Positions 20,094-29,597 of a stretch of 64,000 nucleotides of DNA are shown here, piece after piece. Within the stretch, counting starts at the first letter, position 1, and each line of letters starts with the position of its first letter. The position numbers and the translations under genes are program-made. The stretch comes from Eubacteriaceae bacterium. Lineage in GTDB: Bacteria > Bacillota > Clostridia > Peptostreptococcales > Anaerovoracaceae. The DNA lies in contig JALCRY010000001.1 in the NCBI GenBank assembly GCA_022652985.1, forward strand, positions 1 to 64,000, read 5' to 3'. The notes below the pieces were generated by a model. That model searched no databases. It saw nothing but the letters and a program-made list of their open reading frames with translations, and was not told the DNA's origin.

Positions 20094-20720
20094 ATGAGTC
20101 AGAGAACAAAGAAGAAGGAAGATATCTTCTATACGCTTTTTATCGATTTCGCCGCAAAGATCAAGGAGGCCGGCGAGGCTTTCGTGGATATCTGCACGAA
20201 ATATGAAGATGTAGAAGATAAGATCGCCAATATGAAAGTACTGGAGACAGAATGTGATATGGAGGCGCACAAGATACTGAAGAGCCTTCACGAGTCATTT
20301 ATCACTCCGTTCGACAGAGAAGATATTTATTCGATAACCAGACAGATGGACGAAGTCGTCGACTGCATGGAAGAAGTATCGAACAGATTCCTCGTATTCA
20401 ATATTGCGGAGATGAGGCCGGAAGCGAAGGACCTTGCAGAAACCGCTCTGCAGGCCATCTGTGAGCTGGAAACGCTTTTCATGCATCTGAGCGAGCTGAA
20501 GCGCAACTCGATAGCAATGGAACAGATCATCGAAGTCAACAGAATCGAGAATGAAGGCGACCTTATTTTCAGAAGAGCGTTGTGGAACCTGTTCCGAGAT
20601 GAAAAGGATCCTATCGAGCTGATCAAATGGAAGCATTTGTTCGAGCAGATGGAGGAATCCATCGATAAATGTGAAAATGTTGCAAACATACTGGAAGGCG
20701 TGGTAATGAAATATGCTTAG
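20094..20720 (+). CDS. DUF47/PhoU-like phosphate transport regulator
   Basis: ETECDMEAHKILKSLHESFITPFDREDIYSITRQMDEVVD. Confidence 0.88.
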   Translation: MSQRTKKKEDIFYTLFIDFAAKIKEAGEAFVDICTKYEDVEDKIANMKVLETECDMEAHKILKSLHESFITPFDREDIYSITRQMDEVVDCMEEVSNRFLVFNIAEMRPEAKDLAETALQAICELETLFMHLSELKRNSIAMEQIIEVNRIENEGDLIFRRALWNLFRDEKDPIELIKWKHLFEQMEESIDKCENVANILEGVVMKYA

Positions 20721-21705
20721 CGGCATAATGATAGGTGTAATAAGCGTTGCTTTCCTTTTTAATTTCATTTCGGGCTTTCATGATACTGCAAATGCCATTG
20801 CAACAGCCGTATACACGAAGGCGCTGACTCCTGACAAAGCGATCCTTCTTGCGGCAGTAATGAATCTGATCGGCGCCATGGTAAGTGAAAAGGTCGCAAT
20901 GACGATTTCGAACGGGCTGGTCAGTGTCGCACTGGCGCAGCACGTTATTCTTGCCGCGCTGATAGGAGCAGTGATCTGGAACCTGATAACATGGTGGCTG
21001 GCGATACCGAGCAGTTCATCTCATGCCCTGATAGGAAGCCTTATAGGCGCGACAATGGTTTATACCCGTTCAGGAGATGCGATCCTCTGGGGCGGATTCA
21101 TCCGTAAAGTTGTGATACCGCTTTTCACTTCGCCGCTGATAGGATTCCTCATCGGCTATGTGTTTATGAAAATCGTTTTCATGGTTTTCGCGAACTGGTC
21201 GCAGAATAAAGTCAACAAAACATTCCTGAAGGCGCAGATATTTTCTTCTGCGCTTGTAGCTTATTCGCACGGCAATAACGATGCCCAGAAAACGATGGGA
21301 ATAATAACACTGGCGCTGATAAGCGGAGGCATTCTGGATCCTTCATCGGGAGTGCCGCTGTGGGTAAAAGTGGCCTGCGCCGCAACCATGGCGCTGGGTA
21401 CATTTACAGGCGGCAAGAGAATAATGAAAACAATGGGCGGAGGCATGACAAAGCTCGAACCTGCAAGCGGGTTTGTGGCTCAGACTGCATCTGCATTGGT
21501 AATAGAACTGATGACATTTTTCGGGATACCGGTCAGCACGACGCAGGTCATCACGACATCGATCATGGGTGCCGGCAGTGCCAAAAGAGTATCATCGGTA
21601 AAATGGGGAATTGCAAGAAACATACTTTTCGCGTGGGTGATAACTCTTCCTGTGTCAATGGCGTTCGGCGGAGCAGTATGCTGGATAGTGGATATGTTTG
21701 TTTGA
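20713..21705 (+). CDS. inorganic phosphate transporter, PiT family
   Basis: NFISGFHDTANAIATAV, GNNDAQKTMGIITLAL, PVSTTQVITTSIMGAG. Confidence 0.92.
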   Translation: MLSGIMIGVISVAFLFNFISGFHDTANAIATAVYTKALTPDKAILLAAVMNLIGAMVSEKVAMTISNGLVSVALAQHVILAALIGAVIWNLITWWLAIPSSSSHALIGSLIGATMVYTRSGDAILWGGFIRKVVIPLFTSPLIGFLIGYVFMKIVFMVFANWSQNKVNKTFLKAQIFSSALVAYSHGNNDAQKTMGIITLALISGGILDPSSGVPLWVKVACAATMALGTFTGGKRIMKTMGGGMTKLEPASGFVAQTASALVIELMTFFGIPVSTTQVITTSIMGAGSAKRVSSVKWGIARNILFAWVITLPVSMAFGGAVCWIVDMFV

Positions 21706-21716
21706 GGTATTGAATC

Positions 21717-22766
21717 ATGTTGACAAGAGAGGATTTAGAGAAAAGAGAAGAAGAAACTTTTTCCGCATACGCATGCAGGGCTTCTGAAACAAGAGGCAGA
21801 GATATTCCGGAGGAAAAATGTGAATACAGGACTGATTTCCAGCGCGACCGCGACAGGATAATCTATTCGAAGGCATTCCGGAGACTGATGCATAAAACGC
21901 AGGTCTTCATAGCGCCTGAAGGAGATCATTTCCGCACCCGGCTCACGCATACTCTTGAAGTTTCTCATATTTCCAGGACCGTCGCCAGGGCTCTTTCCCT
22001 GAACGAAGATCTGACAGAAGCAATAGCTCTCGGGCATGATCTGGGACACACGCCTTTCGGACATAACGGTGAAAAGATCCTCGATGAAATACACCCGGGC
22101 GGATTCAAACACAACGAACAGAGCCTCAGGGTAGTTGAGGTGCTTGAGCATTACAACGGCAGACCCGGAATGAACCTTACTGCAGAAGTGCGCGACGGCA
22201 TACTGAACCATACGGGGGAAGGCGTGCCTTATACAGAAGAAGGACAGATCGTGAAAATATGCGACCGCGTCGCGTACATCAATCACGATATCGACGATGC
22301 TATCAGAGCAGGAGTGATTTCGGGAGACGATCTTCCGCAGTCCTGCGTCGATTATCTCGGCAGCACGCACAGTGCCAGGATAAATACGCTCGTTACAGAT
22401 CTCATCAGAATGAGTGACGGAAAAGATACAATAAGGATGAGCTCTGAGGCTGCCGAATATATGAACAGACTAAGGGAGTTTATGTTTGAAAATGTCTATC
22501 TGAATCCGGGAGTCAAAAAGGCGGAAGAACTCGCGAAAGTCGAAGAAGTGATCGTTTCTCTGTATAACTACTATCTGAAACGGCCTGAAAAACTCCCGAA
22601 AGAGCAGCGCGACATGGAACTCGAGTATGATACCCATGTTCTGGTCAAGGATTTCGTCGCAGGCATGACCGACAGATATGCCATGAATCTGTATTATGAG
22701 ATATTCAGGCCGGAACGCAGGAATGCATTCAGAAAAAGCGAAAAGAGTCATCGCCGGGGAAGATAA
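21717..22766 (+). CDS. dgt: deoxyguanosinetriphosphate triphosphohydrolase-like protein
   Basis: FRTRLTHTLEVSHISRTVARAL, ALGHDLGHTPFGHNGE (HD domain), VAYINHDIDDA. Confidence 0.9.
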   Translation: MLTREDLEKREEETFSAYACRASETRGRDIPEEKCEYRTDFQRDRDRIIYSKAFRRLMHKTQVFIAPEGDHFRTRLTHTLEVSHISRTVARALSLNEDLTEAIALGHDLGHTPFGHNGEKILDEIHPGGFKHNEQSLRVVEVLEHYNGRPGMNLTAEVRDGILNHTGEGVPYTEEGQIVKICDRVAYINHDIDDAIRAGVISGDDLPQSCVDYLGSTHSARINTLVTDLIRMSDGKDTIRMSSEAAEYMNRLREFMFENVYLNPGVKKAEELAKVEEVIVSLYNYYLKRPEKLPKEQRDMELEYDTHVLVKDFVAGMTDRYAMNLYYEIFRPERRNAFRKSEKSHRRGR

Positions 22767-22996
22767 CCGGGAAATTTAATATGAACAGGGATCGGCGGCA
22801 GTTTCAGTTTCTGAAAATGCACGCCGGTTTTTACTTGTCCCGGGTATTGTGCCGGATCGCGGATATTGTGCCGGATAACAAGAGATAAGACGGTTTGCCG
22901 GTCAGGTAAGCAGTAGAATTTACTTTGACAAAAATATCCAAAAATATCCAAAAACTTTTTTCAAGTAAAGCCGTTATTTTTGTCGTATATAAAAGT

Positions 22997-24736
22997 ATGA
23001 GAGATAATACTATCGACGAAATAAAAAACAGATGCGACATAGTAGACATCATAGGGAGGGTCGTTTCGCTTAAAAAGACAGGGTCCAATTTTAAAGGGCT
23101 GTGTCCTTTTCATAATGAAAAGACACCATCTTTTGTGGTATCGGAAGACAAGCAGATATTCACGTGTTTCGGATGCGGGGCCACCGGAGATGTGATATCT
23201 TTCGTTCAGAAATACGACAATCTCGAATTCATGGAAGCAGTGGAAAAGCTGGCTGCGGAGTGCGGAGTGACGATCGACAATGATTACGACGGTGATTCCG
23301 GCGAACGCGAAATGCTTTATAAGATCAACCGCGAGGCTGCTAAATATTTTTACATGTCCTTCAGATCGGGAGAAAATCCCGGGAAGAAATATATGGAAAA
23401 GCGCGGCATCAGCGAAGAGATACTGAAAAAGTTCGGTATCGGCTATGCCGACGACAGGTGGGAAAGTCTGTTCGATTATCTGACAGGACTGGGATTTCCG
23501 GCAGAAAAAATGATAAAACTGGGCTTGATTTCACAGTCTAAGGGTAAATACTATGACAAGTACAGAAACAGAGTCATGTTTCCCATCATCAATACGAGCG
23601 GCAAGGTCATCGGATTCGGAGGGCGCGCGATAGGAGATGCGATGCCGAAGTATCTCAATTCGCAGGAGTCTTCGATATTCATGAAGAAGAATAATCTTTA
23701 CGGACTGAATCTGACGAGACAGGAGATCAGCAAAGAAAACTGCGCGATCCTTGTCGAGGGCTATATGGATGTTATCGGACTTTATCAGGGCGGCGTCAGA
23801 AATGTGTCCGCATCGCTGGGAACTGCACTGACGGAAAATCAGGCCAAGCTTCTGACGAGATATACAAAAAATGTTGTACTCTCATATGACGCGGACGATG
23901 CGGGAAGAGCGGCGGCGCTGAGAGGAATAGAAATACTCAACAACCAGAAATGCCGGGTGAAAGTGCTGCATGTAACTGACGGTAAGGATCCGGACGAGTT
24001 CATAAAGAAGCAGGGCAGGAATGAGTTCCTGAAGCTAGTAGACGGAGCACTTCCGTATGCGGATTACAGAATAGCATCCGCTGCGCGCAAATATGATACT
24101 GATACTGCCGAAGGCCGGCTGGATTTCATAAAGGAGGCCGTGGCGGTGCTGCGTTCTCTGAGTCCTGTCGAGGCGGATATGTATGTAAAAAAACTGGCGG
24201 CCGACTATGATATTTCGGAGGGAGCCATCAGATCGGAAATGGCTCTGGGAGCTGAGAAAACGATGCCGGAGCACAGGCACAGCAGCACCGAGGAAACAGC
24301 TGCCAAGCCGCTGACTGCTATCGAAAAGAATCTGATAAAGATATTGATAACAGAAAGCAGATATCTGGAAAAACGGGCGGATTTTGATGGATATATGACA
24401 AATCCGCTGTGCAGGAACATTTTGTCCGCAATGGAGAAGATGTACAGCAGAGACAGTGAGTTCGATACGGGAGAGCTTATGGCGGGTCTTGATGATGATT
24501 CCGCAGAGGCGCTCCGCGACATCGATGAAAACGTTTTGCCTGTGGGAGACGGTGCGAAAGCATACGCGGACTGTATTGCAGGCATGAAAATAGATTACCT
24601 TCAGAAAAAGGAAAAATTGCTGATAGATAAAATAGCAATGGCCGAAGGTATGGATGAATCAGTTATGAACGAACTCATGCTCGAAAAGATGAATACGAGC
24701 AAAGAGATCGATACAATTAGAAAGAGGGGTAAGTAA
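22997..24736 (+). CDS. dnaG: DNA primase
   Basis: [69 protein letters not shown]; canonical start at 22997, not 22925. Confidence 0.95.
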   Translation: MRDNTIDEIKNRCDIVDIIGRVVSLKKTGSNFKGLCPFHNEKTPSFVVSEDKQIFTCFGCGATGDVISFVQKYDNLEFMEAVEKLAAECGVTIDNDYDGDSGEREMLYKINREAAKYFYMSFRSGENPGKKYMEKRGISEEILKKFGIGYADDRWESLFDYLTGLGFPAEKMIKLGLISQSKGKYYDKYRNRVMFPIINTSGKVIGFGGRAIGDAMPKYLNSQESSIFMKKNNLYGLNLTRQEISKENCAILVEGYMDVIGLYQGGVRNVSASLGTALTENQAKLLTRYTKNVVLSYDADDAGRAAALRGIEILNNQKCRVKVLHVTDGKDPDEFIKKQGRNEFLKLVDGALPYADYRIASAARKYDTDTAEGRLDFIKEAVAVLRSLSPVEADMYVKKLAADYDISEGAIRSEMALGAEKTMPEHRHSSTEETAAKPLTAIEKNLIKILITESRYLEKRADFDGYMTNPLCRNILSAMEKMYSRDSEFDTGELMAGLDDDSAEALRDIDENVLPVGDGAKAYADCIAGMKIDYLQKKEKLLIDKIAMAEGMDESVMNELMLEKMNTSKEIDTIRKRGK

Positions 24737-24737
24737 T

Positions 24738-26153
24738 TTGAGCGATACTGCCACAAAGAAGACAACTACAGCTAAGACGTCCGAAGCGGGAAAAGAGACT
24801 GCAGCGAAAAAGCCGGCTGCGAAGAAAGCGGAGGCCGCAAAAAAACCGGCCGCAGCGAAAAACACGGCTGAAAAAAAAGAAACGAAGAAAGCGCCTGCGG
24901 GCAAACCGGCGGCCAAAAAGGCCGCACCGGAAAAGAAAACGGCGAAGGCTCCTGCCAAAGCCGGTGAAGCTAAGGGCACGAAGAAAAAAGATCAGAAAGA
25001 AAAGGCCGCCGAGGTGCAGGGAGAAGAGATGCTGAGCATCGGCGAATATGTTCTTCTGCTCAAGAAGAAAGCCAAAAAGAAGCAGATCTCATATGAAGAG
25101 ATAGGCAAGGAACTCGATTCCGTTGATCTGGACAAGGATCAGATGGATGAGATATATGAAGGTCTGATGTCGCTCGATATTGAAATCGTATCCGAGGAAG
25201 AACCGGACGAATTCGAGCTCGACGATATAGAGGATGATGATGAGGACGAAGATGATGTCGTCAAATCGGCGAAGGAAAACAATGAAAAAGAGATAGATCT
25301 GGAAAGTGCTATTTCCAAAACTGTGGCCGTTGACGATCCTGTAAGGATGTACCTCAAAGAAATCGGCAAAGTTCCGCTTCTGACGGCAGAAGAGGAGATC
25401 GAGCTTGCCAAGAGGATGGAAGAGGGCGATGAGGAAGCCAAGCAGAAGCTGTGCGAAGCGAACCTCAGACTTGTTGTTAGTATCGCGAAAAGGTATGTCG
25501 GCAGAGGGATGCTGTTTCTTGATCTGATACAGGAAGGCAATCTCGGACTGATCAAAGCTGTCGACAAGTTCAACTGGCGCAAGGGTTTCAAATTCTCTAC
25601 ATATGCGACATGGTGGATCAGACAGGCGATAACAAGATCTATTGCCGATCAGGCGAGAACGATCAGGATACCTGTCCATATGGTCGAAACGATCAACAAG
25701 CTCATGCGTATCCAGAGGCAGCTGCTGCAGGAATACGGCCGCGAGCCGACGCCTGAAGAAATTGCAGCTGAAATGGATATTACTGTGGAAAAGGTGCGTG
25801 AGATAATCAAGATCGCGCAGGAGCCTGTTTCGCTGGAAACTCCTATAGGCGAAGAAGAAGATTCACATCTCGGAGACTTTATTCCTGACGATGATGTGCC
25901 TGCACCGGCTGAAGCAGCTGCCTTTTCCATGCTGAAGGAACAGCTCGTTGAAGTGCTTGATACGCTGACAGAGAGAGAACAGAAAGTGCTCAAACTCAGA
26001 TTCGGCCTGGAAGATGGACGTGCTAGGACGCTGGAAGAGGTCGGCAAGCAGTTCGATGTTACCAGAGAGAGAATCAGACAGATCGAGGCCAAAGCGCTGA
26101 GAAAACTCAGACATCCGAGCAGGAGCAAGAAACTCAAGGATTATCTGGAGTAA
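24738..26153 (+). CDS. rpoD: RNA polymerase primary sigma factor with Lys/Ala/Pro-rich N-terminal extension; TTG start
   Basis: Region 2 [30 protein letters not shown] and region 4 [41 protein letters not shown]. Confidence 0.96.
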   Translation: MSDTATKKTTTAKTSEAGKETAAKKPAAKKAEAAKKPAAAKNTAEKKETKKAPAGKPAAKKAAPEKKTAKAPAKAGEAKGTKKKDQKEKAAEVQGEEMLSIGEYVLLLKKKAKKKQISYEEIGKELDSVDLDKDQMDEIYEGLMSLDIEIVSEEEPDEFELDDIEDDDEDEDDVVKSAKENNEKEIDLESAISKTVAVDDPVRMYLKEIGKVPLLTAEEEIELAKRMEEGDEEAKQKLCEANLRLVVSIAKRYVGRGMLFLDLIQEGNLGLIKAVDKFNWRKGFKFSTYATWWIRQAITRSIADQARTIRIPVHMVETINKLMRIQRQLLQEYGREPTPEEIAAEMDITVEKVREIIKIAQEPVSLETPIGEEEDSHLGDFIPDDDVPAPAEAAAFSMLKEQLVEVLDTLTEREQKVLKLRFGLEDGRARTLEEVGKQFDVTRERIRQIEAKALRKLRHPSRSKKLKDYLE

Positions 26154-26156
26154 TAA

Positions 26157-26966
26157 ATGGTAGAACTTACTAACAGACTTAAAACGATGGCATTAGAGAT
26201 ATATTCAGGAGAAACCATGGCGGATATAGGTACCGATCATGGTTTTCTTCCTATTTTCCTGAAACAGTGCGGCATGTGCCCGAAAGTCATTCTGACTGAT
26301 CTGAGTGAAGGATCTCTGCAGAAAGCACGCGACAATGCGGCTGCCGCGGCGCCTGATCTGGAATTTGATTTCAGGCTGGGAAGCGGACTCGAAGTTATCG
26401 GAGAAGAAGAAGTGGATGATATAGTTATCGCCGGCATGGGCAGCGAACTGATGATAGACATGTTCGAGAAAGACCTGCATAAGACGAAAACGTTCAAGAA
26501 ATTTATATTACAGCCGCGGAGCAAAACCGGGGTGCTGAGGCACTGGCTCGACTCGAACGGTTTCGCAATCGCCCAGGAAAGCCTGGTAGAGGAAGGACCG
26601 AGGATATGCGTGATCATTACTGCAGTCCCGCTCGTATATGAAGGCGAGGATAAAGAAGGCGCTGAAAGGACAGCTTCGAGCTACGGCGAGATCACAGCTG
26701 TTCCGGAAGAGATAACCGAAGGGTTTTCGGAACCGGTGAGACTGAAAGAGGAACCGGCAGATTCGGTCAAATGGGATATGCCGTACTGGACGCAGGACAG
26801 CGAGGACGAGCTTACGGAGGAATACATCAGAAGAAAACTCGCGCAGGAAAATACCAGGCTGGCCGGACTTTCACAGGGCAGGGTTGTAGACGCGGCGGAA
26901 TTTGAAAAAGTCAGGAACGGGATCAGATATCTGAAGGAACTGCTGGACCCATTCTATGACGACTGA
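26157..26966 (+). CDS. trmK: tRNA (adenine(22)-N1)-methyltransferase family (TrmK)
   Basis: MADIGTDHGFLPIFL, IAGMGSELMIDM, LQPRSKTGVLRHWL; conserved location after rpoD. Confidence 0.88.
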   Translation: MVELTNRLKTMALEIYSGETMADIGTDHGFLPIFLKQCGMCPKVILTDLSEGSLQKARDNAAAAAPDLEFDFRLGSGLEVIGEEEVDDIVIAGMGSELMIDMFEKDLHKTKTFKKFILQPRSKTGVLRHWLDSNGFAIAQESLVEEGPRICVIITAVPLVYEGEDKEGAERTASSYGEITAVPEEITEGFSEPVRLKEEPADSVKWDMPYWTQDSEDELTEEYIRRKLAQENTRLAGLSQGRVVDAAEFEKVRNGIRYLKELLDPFYDD

Positions 26967-26982
26967 TCAGCGGGAGAAACAG

Positions 26983-27777
26983 ATGAATTACGATACAATA
27001 ATAAAAATAATCGAAGAAATAGCGCCGCCTCAGCTGGCTGAGGAATGGGACAACAGCGGCGTTCAGATATATACGGGCAGCGAGACGATCGAAAAGATAA
27101 TGACTACGCTGGAGATAACCGATGAGGTCGTCGACGAGGCAAAAGCAAGTGGCTGCGGCATGATCCTGTCGCATCATCCGCTGATACCGGCGCCGGCGTT
27201 CGGCATGATACAGAAGATCGATGCTTCCGAAGCACTGGGAGCAAGAATAACAGAACTCATCAGAAGCGGGATATCTGTTTATTCCGCGCATACCTCGTTT
27301 GATTCGGCGATGGAAGGCAACAATACATATACCGCGAGAAAGATCGGGCTCAGGAATATCAGAAGGCCTATGAACGATCCGGAGTCGATGCCGGGAATAA
27401 TAGGCGATCTGCCCGGAGAGATGACGCTGATCGAGCTGTGTGACCGGGTGGAAAAAAGTCTCGGACTGTGGGAAGGGTATTCCCGGGCGGCGGGAAATCC
27501 GAACGGGACAGTAAAGACCGCTGCGATATGTACAGGAGCGGGTTTCGATCTGATAGATGCCGCTTACGCGAACGGCTGTGATGTGCTTATTACCGGCGAT
27601 GTGAAATATCACCAGGCGCTGAAGGCAAAGGACATGGGTATTGCCGTTATCGATGCGGGACACTGGGGCACGGAAAAATCGTTCACCGTGAATATGGCTG
27701 AACAGCTCCGCGAAAGATGCGACGCATCCGTCGAGATAATAGAAACTACTATCAATGTGAATCCTTTTGTGCTATAA
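26983..27777 (+). CDS. Nif3-like dinuclear metal center protein
   Basis: EEWDNSGVQIY, LSHHPLIPAPAF, SAHTSFDSAMEGNN, GDVKYHQAL, DAGHWGTE. Confidence 0.9.
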   Translation: MNYDTIIKIIEEIAPPQLAEEWDNSGVQIYTGSETIEKIMTTLEITDEVVDEAKASGCGMILSHHPLIPAPAFGMIQKIDASEALGARITELIRSGISVYSAHTSFDSAMEGNNTYTARKIGLRNIRRPMNDPESMPGIIGDLPGEMTLIELCDRVEKSLGLWEGYSRAAGNPNGTVKTAAICTGAGFDLIDAAYANGCDVLITGDVKYHQALKAKDMGIAVIDAGHWGTEKSFTVNMAEQLRERCDASVEIIETTINVNPFVL

Positions 27778-27778
27778 T
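27773..27778 (+). promoter_or_regulatory. -10 box of the rnpB promoter
   Basis: TATAAT ~20 nt upstream of the RNase P RNA; contains the nif3 stop codon. Confidence 0.5.
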
Positions 27779-27795
27779 CATAAAGTTTGATAATA

Positions 27796-28136
27796 ATGGG
27801 CAGACCAGGCGATCGCGTGCTTCGGCATGAGGAAAGTCCGGGCTCCGCAGGGCAAGGGTGCCGGATAACGTCCGGCGCAGGTAACTGTAGGGAAAGTGCA
27901 ACAGAAACATACCGCCGAAACAGTTCGGCTGTGGCAAGGTTGAAATGGCGAGTTAAGAGCTCACCGGCGGTGCAGAGATGCATCGGCCGTGTAAACCCCA
28001 CCCGGAGCAAGACCAAGACAGGGCTTTGAGTGCAGCGGCCCGCTGCCGCCCGAGAGGTAGGTCGCACGAACGTATCAGCAATGGTGCGTCTAGATAGATG
28101 ACCGCTTAATACAGAACCCGGCTTATGGTCTGCCCA
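27796..28136 (+). ncRNA. rnpB: RNase P RNA
   Basis: GAGGAAAGTCCGGGCTCC signature, ACAGAAACATACCGCC, GGTAAACCCCAC-type core, terminal pairing GGGCAGACCA...TGGTCTGCCC. Confidence 0.93.
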
Positions 28137-28163
28137 TATTATAAATTGAAATAAAGGATTCAT

Positions 28164-29534
28164 ATGGGAGATATAAAAGAAAACAAAATGGGCACGATGC
28201 CGATAAGGAAGCTTCTGCTTTCAATGTCGTGGCCTTCAATACTGTCAATGACTATTCAGGCGCTGTACAATATTGTAGACAGCATATTTGTGTCATACAC
28301 CGGTGAGGACGGGCTGACCGCACTCACCCTTATTTTTCCTGTACAGATGCTGATGATATCGGTGGGGGTCGGTACAGCCATCGGAGTCAATTCACTGATT
28401 GCCCGGCGTCTCGGCGCACGCAGATTCAGCGACGCTAATGAGGCCGCCAGCTGCGGATTTAAGCTGTCGTTTGTAAACTGGGCTATATTCGCGGTGATCG
28501 GGATATTCTTTTCACAGAAATTCATGGCAATATTCAGCAAAAATGAATACATAATAGAAGCCGGTGCATCATATCTGCGGATAGTGCTTGTTGTATCGGT
28601 ATTCCTGTTCGTCGATATTACAGCGGAGAAAATGCTGCAGGCGACAGGCAATATGGTGACGCCTATGCTGGCGGCGCTGGTCGGACAGATCATCAACGTG
28701 ATCCTCGATCCGATACTTATTTTCGGGCTTCTCGGTGCTCCGAAACTCGGGGTCCCGGGCGCGGCGGTCGCCACAGTCATCGGCCAGTGCGGCGAAGCAG
28801 TCTGGATCTCTTATATTCTGTTCAAAAAGGATCACGATATAAAGATAACGTTCAGGGGACGTTCGTTCCGGAAACAAATCATAAAAGATATTTACGCGGT
28901 CGGCGCGCCGTCAATGATTATGCAGTCGATCGCGTCCGTCATGCAGCTGGGGATGAATATGATACTTATACTGCTCAGTCCTACGGCGGTGGCGGTAATG
29001 GGCGTTTACGGCCGTCTGCAGTCGTTTGCGTTTATGCCGTGCTTCGGACTGAATCAGGGCCTGATGCCGATCATAGGTTATAATTTCGGCGCCAGAGACA
29101 GGCACCGGATAGAAGCTGCCCTTCAGGAGGGGTACAAGGTCAGCTTCATTATCATGGGCTGCGCGCTGATAATTTTTCAGCTGTTTCCGCATCAGCTGAT
29201 GACATTATTCAACGCGTCGCCGAATATGTACGCCATCGGCATTCCAGCGCTCAGGACGATAAGCTGGTGCTTTCTTCCTGCCGCGTTCGGCATAGTGTGC
29301 GGAGGCTTTTTCGGAGCAACGGCGCACGGATTCATCAGTCTGTGGGGTTCGATGCTCAGACAGCTGGTGGGGATACTGCCGCTGGCATATGTATTTGCCA
29401 GAATCGGCGGGATAAAGATGGTCTGGTGGGCGTTCCCGCTCGCCGAGATCATAGGTCTCATATACATGACGATCATGATCAGAAGAGTATACAGCCGAGA
29501 AATCAAAGTCATGGAAAAGCCCGTAAATGATTGA
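28164..29534 (+). CDS. MATE family efflux transporter
   Basis: Multi-TM; GTMPIRKLLLSMSWPSILSMTIQALYNIVDSIFVSY...GEDGLTAL. Confidence 0.92.
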   Translation: MGDIKENKMGTMPIRKLLLSMSWPSILSMTIQALYNIVDSIFVSYTGEDGLTALTLIFPVQMLMISVGVGTAIGVNSLIARRLGARRFSDANEAASCGFKLSFVNWAIFAVIGIFFSQKFMAIFSKNEYIIEAGASYLRIVLVVSVFLFVDITAEKMLQATGNMVTPMLAALVGQIINVILDPILIFGLLGAPKLGVPGAAVATVIGQCGEAVWISYILFKKDHDIKITFRGRSFRKQIIKDIYAVGAPSMIMQSIASVMQLGMNMILILLSPTAVAVMGVYGRLQSFAFMPCFGLNQGLMPIIGYNFGARDRHRIEAALQEGYKVSFIIMGCALIIFQLFPHQLMTLFNASPNMYAIGIPALRTISWCFLPAAFGIVCGGFFGATAHGFISLWGSMLRQLVGILPLAYVFARIGGIKMVWWAFPLAEIIGLIYMTIMIRRVYSREIKVMEKPVND

Positions 29535-29597
29535 TATTTGTGCATACGGGTACATAAATGATATAATACGATTCGAATCAAAGGGAGAAAAGATATA

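Noticed and set aside
24738-25020. Lys/Ala-rich stretch as a separate histone-like gene
   Set aside because: It is in frame and contiguous with RpoD, with no stop or internal start signal
26923-27663. 246-aa minus-strand ORF opposite the Nif3-like gene
   Set aside because: Antisense to conserved Nif3 family CDS
27609-28163. 184-aa minus and 80-aa plus ORFs across 27609-28163
   Set aside because: They cover the RNase P RNA gene; structured RNA explains the region
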